Source of the DNA: Fratercula arctica
Taxonomy: Eukaryota > Chordata > Aves > Charadriiformes > Alcidae
Direction: 5' to 3'
Assembly (NCBI GenBank): GCA_947846985.1
Contig: CANTUZ010000008.1
Location: forward strand, 28,849,352 to 28,913,351
Length of the DNA stretch: 64,000 nt
A model generated the notes under the pieces. That model had not been told where the DNA came from and made no database searches. It was given only the letters and a program-made list of their open reading frames with translations. A program made the position numbers and the translations under genes. Within the stretch, counting starts at the first letter, position 1; each line of letters starts with the position of its first letter. Below, one piece after another: positions 51,064 to 62,520 of the stretch.

Positions 51064-51129
51064 CAGTTGTACAAATGCAAGGGAAGCAGTAAGAATATTA
51101 CCCAAGCATGTCCATTGCAGCAGCGTCAG
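51064..51129 (-). CDS. Candidate small coding exon, unknown gene
   Basis: On the minus strand a strong pyrimidine-tract acceptor (ctcctttctcctgccag) is followed by 66 open bases and a consensus donor (CTG/GTAAGTG). The exon is exactly 22 codons in the open phase and encodes a mostly hydrophobic segment (starts LTLLQWTC, ends FVQL). It keeps frame if skipped. The peptide is not recognised, the alternative frames are partly open too, and no partner exon is identified. The call therefore rests on splice-site quality only. Confidence 0.2.
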
Positions 51130-51660
51130 CTGGCAGGAGAAAGGAGATGTTGTGTATGTGTAGTTCTGTACTAAAACATTTGAAAAACTGCCAGGTGCAA
51201 GGTGCAATGGCATGAGGGTTTGGTGTAAAACCCGTTTTTTGTAACATCCCGTAAAAGACTGCAGATTTGCCATCTGGCGTGCCTGGGCTCACCTTCCAGT
51301 CTCCCTTTTGCAGTAACTTCCCACCCCATGTCCCAGCACAGCACAGCAGCTACGACTGCTGCTCACCAGCCCCAAACTGTAATCGGGAACCCCACGTGAG
51401 AGGGTTGAGTTTGTAGCATTCCCCTATTTTAAGCATCGGGAAGAAAAACAATATTGGGAGAAATTTATCTTTGCAAAACAGGCACTGAAATGTCATAGAA
51501 ACATTTTGGTAAGAAAAAGGTCTTCTGCTTTATCATCTGCTATTCTCTCCTGACTGTTGTCTTTAGAGTTGCATACGATAGCAGGAACTTGTTTTCTTTA
51601 GTGTCTTTCTGTTTAAACTAGTAGTACTTTAAAACTTCGGTGTGTGAGATCACCAAAGTG
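51130..51660. other. Non-coding spacer
   Basis: Minus-strand donor-like sites (GTGAGC) occur near 51288 and 51354, but the segments before them are very short. Nothing else recognised. Confidence 0.45.
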
Positions 51661-51790
51661 TCAAGAGCTGCCTGCAGGGACATGGCACATAGTTATTGGC
51701 AGAGGTCAAGTCCCGTCTGCTTCGCACAAATAGTTCTATTGAAGTCAATAAAACTATTTGTGTGACCAAGGCAAGCAAGATGTGGCTCAC
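51660..51790. repeat. Ancient palindromic repeat relic with 44-bp inverted repeat
   Basis: Arms at 51722-51742 and 51745-51765 pair at 19 of 21 positions around an AG centre. The core is TATTGA-AG-TCAATA and the outer arm CACAAATAGTT. The flanking 'gaccaaggcaagcaagatg' is the usual neighbour of this core in old sauropsid repeats as I remember them. The structure suggests a MITE-like or palindromic SINE-like relic. Family assignment needs a repeat library. Confidence 0.55.
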
Positions 51791-54700
51791 TTGGGAGATA
51801 GCTTGTAATAGCAGATGCTCACTTAAGAAGCAATGATCCTGTTGTCTACAAATGTCCTTAGCAATAAAAAAAGACGAGAACAGAAACAGAGGAAAGGTCT
51901 TGAGAAGCAGAATAGCTCCCAAAGTGTATGTTTTTCATGAAATATCAATTATTTATGAGGGTTTTTTCTGTAGCATCCAGCTAGTCCAGATGAGAAGCAC
52001 TAATGCAAATATGATCAGTAAGTTCGGAGAAACTGCCTAAATAAATCAAATGGGCACAGTTTTGCTTATTAAACACAGACTGTTTTCCAGCTTTTCTCTA
52101 GCACGTCAGCAAGTTTGAGTGTGCTCCCCCAAGTCAGAGGAAGGAAAATAATAGATAAGGATGGAAAATGAGAAGTATCAGAAGGCACAGATTTAGCTAA
52201 TGATAGCAGTAGGTGCAGGCTGCTTGCCGGCTTGGAAATGATGGATACAAATATCCCTGAGTTTGTAGGCAAGACAGCAAAGATTTAGAAAGTTTGTGCT
52301 GCAACTTTTCAAATTTAATTGTATGCTCTTTGCTATTTTGGAGTGGGGAAGAGAGACTGAAAGTTTTCTGGAACAAGAAAGGAGCCTTGTTGCTGACATA
52401 ATGCAAAAGATGGGTCTGAAATATGATACGTTATTTACTGTATTTATTCCTGTGTCTCTGTAAAACTAACAGAAAGGCGTCTGTCGCCCCTTCTAGCTGC
52501 CTTTAAATTTTTTTTTTTTAGACCACAAATGACCATTAAAGGCATCAGGCAACAACATCTGTGAGCATATATAGCAGTAGCTAGCGCAGCCGTACCCAGG
52601 GGAGGAGGCACAACCAACTCAAAATAGTTGAGCAGGCAGCTCCTACTTAACTGGGCAAAGTCCCCTGTCCCCTGGGGGAGATCAGTCCCCAGCCCCGCGC
52701 CGGGTCAGCTCGGCTTGGTGGTACCCCAGCCAAGCGCCCGGCAAGCCAGCACAAATAGGCCTGGCAAAGGTGCAGCAATTACAGCGATCCCAGGAAAGTG
52801 GCTCAATGTCCTTTATCAAGTTACCTGTTAATGCATGCAAATTTGTCTGTAGGATGCGCATGTACACACACACACACGCTTAGACATTAAAGCTATCTTG
52901 TGCAGAGAAGAGCTTTCTGATGTGATGACAAGAGGAAACGATGTTAATTAGATGTCACATTTTGGCAAAATTAGGTGCCAGGTCATTGAGTTAAAATACT
53001 GGTGCTGTGTAAAACAGAAAACCAGAGTCCTGTAATTATTTATAGAAACACCTTTATAATTTGTTTATATTCTGGTAGTTTGTGGAAGTCCTAGTCAGGA
53101 TGCAAACTGCATTATGCTAAGTATGTTTATGAAGTACTTCAAAGCAGTCCCTTATTTAGGGACCATTGGGTTAATCTCTCTTCCATATCCATATGTGAGA
53201 AGCCACAATTGCCAGTTCATATATGCACAGGACTACATATACACGCACAGATTTCTGTGCCTACAGAAGAAGATAATGTGCCGGTACACAAGTAGCTGTA
53301 TCTGTGAGGTAGTATTTATAAAAATTATATATTGAAACTATTTCGTCTGCTGCATATTTAAGTAAACACAAGATGGAGATGGGGACTTGTTATAGGTGAC
53401 TCAATCTCAGGAGAGAACAGGCTAAATGGCGCTTACCATGGAGCTAATTAATGTGGAAGGGGAGATGCTTGGTATAATTACAAACAATGCTACAGAAGCA
53501 GCATTGATGCTCAGGGGTTATTTCTCTCAGGCACTGAGGCTGAAGGGCAGGATGGCGTGTGTGTGGTGGGGTGTGTGGAGAGGGAAGGTGGTCCTGTGTG
53601 GCAGCAGAGGTGGCGAGGCAGTGTCCGCTCGGGTGTTTTGAAATCCTCCGGTGCTGAGAAGTAACTCCCAGGAGAGCTCAGGAAGCTGGCTGCAACGCTC
53701 TATGAAACAACAGTGTTGATTTTTAACAAATTTGGGGAAACTGGGCGAATTCCAAAGGCCGGTGGGACTCTCAGGCCCCTCTGGTGTTTATAAACAGCCC
53801 AAAAGCATAACCCTAGTTAGTAGGTCAGGTTGATTTGATGTTAGCTATGGGCTGATGGGACAGTTTATTTGGGACTCTATTAATATAATACTCCAAAGTA
53901 TTAAAGACTAAAAATATAATTCCTACTTAGTATGGTTTAACCACTGGTAGATTTGTCAACTTGTTTTTTTGTTTTGGTGGGGTTATATGCTTTCATGATA
54001 AAAAACCCCAGTGATTATGTAATACCCTTGGATTTCTCTAAGTCGTTTGAACTAGTAATATGTGGCTTTTTGATTAAAAGCAAAATCCAGAAAACTCGTG
54101 TTATATTGAATTAACCTTCTAAGTGGATTTAAAACCTGAGATTTTGCAATGAATTTATTAATATGTACATATGAACAATGAGACCCATTCCTGTCTTCCT
54201 GTACCTATTGTTCATAGTGCAGGGGTTTGTTGGTAGAGTTTGCATACGGAAGCGCAAGCAAGTCATGAGGATGTCAGTTTATAGAACCACATAAATCACT
54301 TTTGTTTTCATTCAGCCAAAAGTAAGGTAATATAACAAGGAACTGAGAGCCCTGCTTACATAAATAAGGTAAGAAATTTTGTAATTGTTATACGTTAATA
54401 TTCACCAGGGAGGTTTTCAGTCTTTTAACTTGAGCTATTAGGAAAAATCTGCTCCAAGCAATCCAGCAAGTGAAGCCAGAAGTGCAAACCGAAGTGCAGG
54501 GAAGAGGTGCTGAGGCAGAAAAGGAATCATGTCTGTGCCACATGGAAATGCAATAGCATAGAGAACTGTGCCAGTCAATCCTAATGTGCAAGTGGTTCAA
54601 TTTTACCCCCTCCTCAGAGCAGCAGCTGAATTGCCCAGACGGCAGCAGGGTCTCACAGTGTGCAGAAGCTAATGGTTGGCAGTGCAGGCGTGGTTGACGA

Positions 54701-55058
54701 GGCTGAAGGTTGTTTCACCTCCCCACCATGGCTCTAAAGGCATGCTGACCAACAGCTGCGTGTTTTGTGAATAAAATAGCTGTGAGGGAGTGCAAAATAC
54801 ATTGCTCTTTAGCTCAACAGACTCAGCTTCCATGGGTTGAAAGGATTTTCTGTGCACAAACTCTGGGAAAGGTGTATAGAAAACAGTTTATCGTTTAAAT
54901 GATCATGTCCGAGGTCCTGCTAGTAGTACTTGCCTTCTCGGAAGGGCAGCATCCTTTTGTGCCAGCTTTAATTAAACACTTCCCCTCTTCCCCCATTTCC
55001 TCCCTCACTTCTTTCGGCTTTCTGCCCTGGAGCAAAATGGTGGCAATTTGCTTGGTGG
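51791..55058. other. Non-coding stretch, no gene recognised
   Basis: A T12 run lies near 52508-52519. A GC-rich patch at about 52660-52765 contains 'ccccgcgccgggtcag'. (CA)7 is at 52864-52877. The remainder is AT-rich unique sequence. A G/T-rich piece at 53550-53590 opens a frame by composition only. Confidence 0.5.
52864..52877 (+). repeat. (CA)7 microsatellite
   Basis: Seven CA dinucleotides, preceded by gta and followed by cgc. Short but uninterrupted. Confidence 0.9.
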
Positions 55059-55091
55059 TGGTGGTTTTTTTTTTTGTTTTGTTGTTGGGGG

Positions 55092-55134
<43 letters not shown>

Positions 55135-55153
55135 GGGGGGGGTGTGTGTGTGT
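55059..55153 (+). repeat. Composite low-complexity tract: T-runs, T30, G9, (TG)n
   Basis: A (ggt)n-like lead-in and a T11 run are followed by a G/T-rich spacer, then 30 T at 55104-55133, nine G at 55134-55142, and alternating TG to about 55153. The sharp T-to-G switch followed by TG dinucleotides is unusual. The run lengths could be inaccurate in the assembly. Confidence 0.92.
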
Positions 55154-55814
55154 AAATCTGCTGGCCTCGCTGGCAGGGGACATCTGTGAAAAGCGTGTGT
55201 CAGCGTGTGCTCCAGAACAGCTACGTGTGCCAGTTAGCAGGGCAGCGGGGAGATGTTGGGCAGGCTCTTCGCATCCCGCCCGCCTGGTTTGGCAGCTGTG
55301 TGACACCACTGACAGCAATGGGGTTTCAGTTGCGGGAAGCCAGTTTAACAGAGCCCAGCGTGCTGGTGGGCTGCCACGGATGCAGTTGCAGCTCAGTGGG
55401 GGCCTGGCTGGCAAATGAAATCTTCCATTCTTGGGCTCAGCGCTGACATCAAAATTAAAGAGAGAGAAGGAAAAAGTAGCAGCATTGAGCACCTAAGTAC
55501 TAAGATGTGCAGACGCTTTGACTCTGCACGCTCTTTGCAGGAATGAAGGTTTAGTCAATACCCTTCTAAGAAATCATTAAACAGAACAAGCCAGACTGTC
55601 ATGGGTGTCATTTTATTAATTGAGCTGGAACTGTAGATTGGGAAAGAATGTGGCCCTCAGGTGCTGGTGGCATTTGCTAAATGTTGCTTTGAGGGATATG
55701 CAGTGAGTTGTCAGCTCTCACTGTGCTTTAAAATCCTCCTACGCAGTGACTCAGTCTGTGGCCATAGCTGTCCATCTCACCTCAGCCAGGTTGGACTAGT
55801 CTTAGTGGTACTGG
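55154..55814. other. Non-coding stretch, nothing recognised
   Basis: Moderately GC-rich just after the low-complexity tract, so several frames stay open for about 90 codons. No domain is recognisable. Confidence 0.45.
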
Positions 55815-56385
55815 AAGGGCACCAAGTGGGGTGACAGGAATGGTCCCAGGTATGGGATGACTTCTAAATAAGTACAAACTTCCAAGTTGATGGCTCTTAA
55901 TTCCAGAGAAGAGACTACAGAAAGGAGGGGCAGAGCTCTACAGAACTGTGAGCATCAGGAATAAAATGGGTTGGAAACAACCGCTTATTTTTGCTTGTAA
56001 TAAAGCTAAGGTACCACAGATGAAACTACCAGGTGGCAGGTTCAGAACCACAGAGTATATGTTTTTTCATACAAGAAATAATTAAACTTACAAAATACAT
56101 TTTGATAGAAATGCCAAAAGCAGAGATGGTTCCAAAAAAGCAAAATCAGGCTATAAAAATTGATAGGGAGCTATTAAACACAAAAGTGACATTGCTGGCC
56201 CAGAAAGTCTTTCAGTCATAGATATCTAGAAGTTGTCCAGAGAACCTGTACTGGGAGTGTCACTGGCCACCACCTAATGTTCTCCTGTAAGTCTCTGGCA
56301 TTAGCAGCTGTCAAAGAAAGAACAGCAGGTAGATGGACTTCTTGGTTGGCCTACTTTGGCCATTGTGTTGTGATCATGCAGAGAT
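55815..56385 (+). mobile_element. Ancient CR1/L3-type LINE 3' end
   Basis: Colinear blocks match the 3' end of an old amniote CR1-type LINE as I remember it. In order they are 'gacaggaatggtcccaggta' and 'gggatgacttctaaataagt', then 'ggctcttaattccagagaag', then 'aaactaccaggtggcaggtt'. Further on come 'ttttttcatacaagaaataa', 'gatagggagctattaaacac', 'gttctcctgtaagtctctgg', 'catta-gcagctgtcaaaga', 'gtagatggacttcttggttg' and 'ctactttggccattgtgtt'. These correspond to the C-terminal ORF2 region ('lfnsekrr'), the 'ggcagcaggttt' block, the 'ggctattaaacac' block, and the final 'agatggaccttggtctg' and 'cagtatggccattcttatgtt' tail. Frames are fully decayed, so this insertion predates the avian CR1 copies in the window. 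Confidence 0.8.
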
Positions 56386-56539
56386 TTCTGAGCACTTCAG
56401 AAGCTTGGGTAGGACTTCTTTTTCTTCAATATTGACTTTTCACTCCTGGGTGCGCACTGTCATTAGAGCATTTGCTTGTGTGGGCCTACACAGACATGAA
56501 AAATGGTATTTATCCTGAGGCGTAAGCATCCTGCCTTCA

Positions 56540-56640
56540 GGAGAAAGGAATCATCCTTCTCTTTTGTGATGCCTCCCACTGACTTCAGTGAGATGATCGT
56601 CATAACTAATGACTTAAAAGCAAACTGGGTGATACACAGA
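56540..56640. repeat. Third relic of the TGACTTCA-core ancient repeat
   Basis: 'gatgcctcccactgacttca' followed by 'gtgagatg' carries the same TGACTTCA core with short mirrored arms (CACTGA-ct-TCAGTG, 56576-56589). It lies about 190 bases past the ancient CR1/L3 end. The assignment rests on the core and is weak on its own. Confidence 0.3.
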
Positions 56641-59600
56641 TATTGGAGGTTGAAGTGAGTGCATCTGAACAAAACTTGTTCTGGTTTTTGCCTTAACAGC
56701 TGGATTTAGTACAAATGTTTTGGTCACTACAGGTGGCCTGAAGAGAGACACTAATTTTAGGACGGGTGAGCATTTAGATCATTAAAGAAAGAAAGCAGAA
56801 AGCGTGACAGCAGAGAAACTTGGTATGACGGTTCTTTTTTTAATACAGACTCTCTTTTCTGGCTGTATTTACTTTATTAGAGAGGAATATTTTCTCCCCT
56901 GTTGCGGAGCTGTATTAGTTTTTCAACAAAAGGCACAAGGGGCCCGACAACGCACAGATAAAATCATACTGAGCTGTGCTTCCTGGAATGTGGCACGTCA
57001 AACAGGGCTTTGTTGGGTGGTTAAAGAGCCTATTTCGTTCGGATGCTATTTTGACAGAACGCATTGTTTTCAAAGACCCTGGGAATTATGCCCATAAAAC
57101 GCATTCAGCGGTTACATTTATGAGGCTCGATTCAGCACTGGTACGGGTGTTGTCTGGGGACCTTTAAAGGCCAGACATGAAAGCAGCACCGTAATCCTTG
57201 CGTTGAATCCCATCTGCTGTAGTGGGGCATCTCTCTCCGCGCACCACGTCCACCGCTGTGCGAGGAGGGCTGGGGGTGGCCAGGGGTCCAAGAAGCCCCC
57301 TTTGCTTTGTGCTGCTGGAGGGAGGGAGCTTGTGCTCCGTTTGGTGGGTTGGCTGGGGTTAGACCACGTCTAAGAGATGTGGTGGTCTGCCACCCAGAGG
57401 GCAGGCTGTGGTGGTGGGGAAGGGTAGAGGCTGTGTCCCCCTGAACAGGGCAAGATGACGTGCAAAGCACCAGCCAAGATTGCAGCCCCCTATTTCGGCT
57501 GGTGCTTCAGGGATGGTGCCCAGGACCTGTGGCTAAAGACAGTGGGTCTTTCCAAATGCCACCAGACTGGCAGGGCTCAGCACCGCAGCCTCTGGGGCTT
57601 CGCTTGAGCTGGCTGTGTGTCTGTTGGGCGAATGGTGGTAGACCCAGCCAGCAGGGACAGCTCTTGGGCAGGAGAGAGAAGGAAAGAGATCAGTCTTACA
57701 TGTAATTCAGAGTAGGCTCTCCCTTCAAGGATAGGAAGGATAGGATTTTTTTCCATAGAAATCCTCTCTGTTGTCTTCACTGCCTTCCTCCCTAGCCTGT
57801 GGTGGGGTGTGGTTGAGGGTACCAATTTAATATTTCTATATAAGACTTTACAACAATATTTTTAATTATCTAAGCCATGTATAGTTGTACAGCATGACAT
57901 AAATATCGTATAGTGCTACACGTTCTATGTAACACTATAGGTCCTTCCTCCTCTTGCACTTCGCCTGCCTCTGCTGAAATGAGGGCCGCAGCTCGGAGTG
58001 CTATGCAGAATTTCGTTTACTTAATACTAATCACTAAAAGATGGCAATAACGATGTCGAACAGCTTTAGGGAGGGACTGCTGTATAATCTGTTGATAAAT
58101 ATTGGTGTTGTGTTTTGTGAGTATTAGTAAGTAGGAAGATAATTTACATACAGGTGAACAATTTCTGAAACTCCTAAAGAAGTTCTGTTGGTTTTGTGAG
58201 GTGAAGCATCCCCTGGTACTCCTTCTTGGACTTCAGGGATGTTGATGACTCTTAGAAGTTTGCACCATCAATAATTACATACCCTTTAGCACACAGTAAG
58301 CTACCAAAGATGAGCTTTCACCTGGATCAGTTTCCTGCTTTACTCTGTTGCTGTAGGATTGCACTGCTAACACAAGAGCGTGTTGACAATGTCTGCTTTG
58401 GGGCTGGGGAGGCACGAGCATGAGAATGCCCCATGCGGGAGGAGTTTGGGCTTGGATCCAGTTTAAGCCACCCATGGTAATGCACCCTCTGCCTCTACGG
58501 TGTGACCACTCCTGTAGGGCGCCACCAGCTGTTCAGAGCCTGGGGGGAGTAAAGCCTTTCCCCTCTTCCCTCCAACATCTCAGGGCCTCTGAAGTCTAGG
58601 GAAGCACTGAACTAAAGAGCGTTGCAGGCCTCTGAAATCAATTGTCACTCTCCTGGGTTAGGAGTGAAACAGAAAACTGGCAGTATGTGCTGATGGATTT
58701 CGTACAAGATTTTGACTTTATGAGTCTGGTTACACCAGATGAAGATGTACAAACCCTTGCTGTATTGAATTTGCTATATTGCGGCTCTTGGTTGCATATA
58801 TGATTATTTTCTTTTTAATTTTGACATTTTTTGACTAGGAAAACTGTCCAAAAAAAAAAAAAAAAAGAAGAAATAGTTTAGCTAGAATAGAGCTAGACTT
58901 TCAAAGGAAAAAAAAAGTCATCTTGTTCCTGGCATACCTTTCTTCATTACCTGAACTCATACAAGCTACACTGGTTGTTTGCAGCTGTACACTGTACCTC
59001 CAGCCAGCGCTGCTTTAATGGAGCCCCTACCCAGAGGTATTTCCCTAGTGTACACAAAATAGAAGTTTTCCTTCTCTTTGTGCAGTCTGCCCACATGATT
59101 TGACTACAACTCGTGTCTTCCTGCTTACACACTTACATTTACATTTCTTTTTCTTTTTAGGACTGCCTTTTTTTTTGTTTGTTTGTTTTTGTAGGCAGGT
59201 GATGCAGTATGAAATCTCAGGGTTTCAAATCTATGCAGCCAATTCCTTTAGCAGTGGTGAGAATTGCAGCTTATGGTCTTGGCAGGTGAGCCCTCTTTGG
59301 GCTCTGACACCTGGAGATGCTGCGTGTCAGGGCACAGTTTTCTTAGGAGGTATACGCCATGAAAGGCAGCAGCCTGGAGACTGATTGTCCTCTTACCAAC
59401 GCTGAGGATTTAGTATCTGTGCTGCAGTAAAAAGAGCTCTCTGAACACCACTCTCTGGAGCACAAGGTAGGCTTGTTGTATGGTACAGCGAGCCAGGTTC
59501 TGTGCTCAGAAACACGCAGTTGAGAAGGAAACGAGTTGGTTGGGATTTGAAGATGAGCGTTTGGCATAGTGCACCCCGTGCTCTCCAGCGTTCTGGCTGT

Positions 59601-62065
59601 TCTGGCTGGCTGTTTTGAGACACAGCAGGAAGGGATCTCCTTGGGAGAGGGTGAGTGGTACTTCATGAAAATCAGGCCCCTCCAGGGTGTGGCAGAGCGG
59701 GTATCTTAAAATAAAAAGCCCAAACTTGCCCATCACTTTTGAAGTTAAAGAACTTAATCATTATATTAATTAGGACCCACTTCTTAAAATGTGTATAAAT
59801 ATTTTGTTATGAGAAGCCTTAAAGCTAAAACTAGGCACAATGTTTTGTAGTGCTAATTGGTGAATGGTAGCATAGAAGGTCTGTGTCTTGTCACCAGGGC
59901 ACATCTTAATTCTGGTTTTACAGTAGAGTCTCCTTCCTTTTCTGCTGTTTGCCTTACTTTCTTCCGATGGTGGGGGAAAAATACTTCCCTCTCCCATCTG
60001 ATGCTGTAGCCTGATGGATTTGAGATCAAGCTCAAGATACGCCTCCTTTGGTCGTGAATTAGGTCTTGGACCTGCCTGGAGCTTGCAGAGTAGCCTGAAG
60101 GTGCTGAGCACTGTTACAGCAGTTGGGCTGCTGTGATGTGAACATGGGCAGAAACACTGAAGTTCTTCTAACTAGTTCCCCATGGCACTGCTGTTAGCAC
60201 CACCTCACTAAATGCACTCTCTTACACAGAAATACTGTAAAATGACCAGCTCCAAAATACCTTGAAACTTTGCGATCTCTTCACTACCAGTGTCCCAACA
60301 CAGTGCTGCTGTCTTATCTGGCTGTTTGTTTTGAGCTGGGAAGTAAAAGGCCATATAGTAAGATAGAATCTTTTAAACTATAGAAAGTATTAGGCAAAAT
60401 GAGTGGTGAGGTCTGTAGAATCCTGAGTGAAAACAGTTGACAGAGAATGTTTACCACCGAAGCTGCACTGAGCCAAACAGATTACAAGTCATCTGGAGGA
60501 CCTTCCTTGCAGAGTTCTTGCTTGTCCAGGGTTTTTGTTTGAGTGCTGTACTCAGATTTAGTGTTGCTTCACTTCAGGTGTGTAATTCTAGATCTTCTCA
60601 GCTGTTTGTTGTGTCCTTTTGGCTAATAGAAACAAAAATAATCATCATTATCTATCTAGCAATGCTTTCTCTATCTTAGCTAATGAGATTTTCAGGTAGA
60701 TAGTTCTTGAATTAGTTAGCAGTGTTTACATACCACAGACCTGGGCTGGACACCTGAGAAGATAATGAGAGGAAAAGGAAAAAAAAACAATGTACTGAAA
60801 GATAGATTAAATAGCTCAGTGTATTTTGCAACACATGCATAAAATGGGCTGGAAAAATGTTGGCGCTGCACAGCAAAGCATCCTATGGAAAAGGAGGGCC
60901 TGTGTAATTAGAATTTGCCACCTCTGCAGTTATACATTATGGTACATTATGTCATTTATTACATAATTACACTTTTTTCAGCAGGAATCTCACTTTTTTC
61001 CTACCTTACAGTTTTATCTTGACTCCTATTGCTTTAATACTTTACTGTCTGCTATGGTACTAATGATGTACAAGCGGTAATCTGATGACTTTGGATAAAA
61101 AAATTAATTTCTCTCTGGCTCAGTTGATTTTATCTATAAAAGAAAAGTTAATCGTGTTTCTCAGTGATGTCATGTAGTTTACTTGAAAGAGCTCTCTCGG
61201 AGGGATAGCTGCGAGCTTACTGTCACCTGTGGATGGAATGTGGACATCTGGAGCAGCATGGGACACCAAACTGTGCACAAAACCTCCCAGGTTTGTTGGG
61301 GAGAAGTGAGAGGTGGACCACGGTCTGATTTGCTTTGCTGTAGGAACTTAAATTGCGTAAGGAGAAGGTGATGCCTTGTGCCTGCATACAAGAGACTTTT
61401 TTAATTAACAGTAGACTCTATTAGCATAGGGATGCCAGGAGAAAACAAAGCTATTTTTAAAGCTTCCTTTCATTCAGAAACTATTTTTGAAATGCTAATG
61501 GTGGTATATTTGCCTTGTGCTGCTGTATCATAAGCAATATTTGCAAATGTTTAAATGCTATCCTATTTTGACGCTTGGCAACTTCAGCTCAGATTCTGCT
61601 GACATGTTTTTACAGCTTGTTACTGCGTGCACTGACGCTCCAGTCTGGATAAATACTTAGCGTTGTGAATGCAGAGCCATTTAGTATATGAAGTGTCTCC
61701 TTAGAGCCCAACAGAATGGTTCAGTTGTCGCTGATGGAAGATGCCTGTGATCTGCAGTTGGAGTTTTAGCAGAGGACCACTGGACTGTGCCCTGCGGTGT
61801 TTGTTCCGAGAGCAGTTAAAAGGTGTTACGTTGAATTTTAGCCTGGAAGAAGACTTAGAAAGAAGTAGTGATTATTTTAAGAGGTTTTTGTGTTTTGCTG
61901 ATTCTGGTCTGAGTACAGAAACTGCTCTGACCTAGAACTAAGTCCCTGTGGACTTACTTGCAGTGGGCTGTTCTGCCAGGTGACTTCTGCACCAGGGGAT
62001 GAGAAGTCATCCTCAAGAAGGAAGTTTTGTTGCCTGTTTAAGTGTCTTTTTGGAGAATCTCCACC
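56641..62065. other. Non-coding stretch, no gene recognised
   Basis: 57200-57660 is GC-richer with G-runs and C-runs, so frames are open in several phases, but I see no CpG-island promoter and no known protein. A17 lies at 58850-58866. AT-rich repeat-free blocks occur at 57830-57950 and 60930-61110. Overlapping frames on the minus strand at 59340-59740 are unrecognised. Confidence 0.5.
58850..58866 (+). repeat. A17 homopolymer run
   Basis: Seventeen A, with another shorter A-run about 40 bases later. No retroposed gene body precedes it, so it is a simple repeat. Confidence 0.9.
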
Positions 62066-62520
62066 TTTGGAGTCCTCAGCACAGAAGGACATGGACCTGT
62101 TGGAGCGGGTTCAGAGGAGGGCCATGAAGATGATCAAAGGGCTGGAGCACCTCTGCTATGAGGACAGGCTGAGAGAGTTGGGGTTGTTCAGCCTGGAGAA
62201 GAGAAGGCTCCGGGGAGACCTTACAGTGGCCTTCCAGTACCTGAAGGGGGCCTACAAGAAGGCCGGAGAGGGACTTTTTACAAGGGCATGTAGTGATGGG
62301 ATGAGGAAGAGGATAGTTTTACATTAGCAAGAATAAATTTTTCACTCAGGGTGATGAGACACTGGAGCATGTTGCGCAGAGAAGTTGTGGATGCCCCATC
62401 CCTGGAAGTGTTCAAGGCCAAGCTGGATGGGGCTTTGAGTAACCTGGTCTGAGCAACCTGGTTCCAACTCCCCTGCATCTTTAAGGTCCCTTCCAACCTG
62501 AACCATTCTATGATTCTACA
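62066..62520 (+). mobile_element. CR1 LINE, 5'-truncated 3' fragment with internal deletion
   Basis: A 455-bp CR1 copy beginning near 'ggagtcctcagcacagaagg'. It runs through the ORF2 C-terminal blocks ([35 protein letters not shown]) to the 3' tail ('ctttaaggtcccttccaacc', 'ttctatgattctac'). The coding frame breaks near 62300-62330, where several codons normally present between 'CSDG' and the 'FFT' block are missing or scrambled. The 3' UTR is also shortened relative to the copies at 27 kb and 48 kb. Confidence 0.95.

Noticed and set aside
58505..58528. CTCF-like string around 'gggcgccaccagctg', and another at about 3066-3082
   Set aside because: Both have two or more mismatches at core positions of the motif. 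Too weak to annotate.
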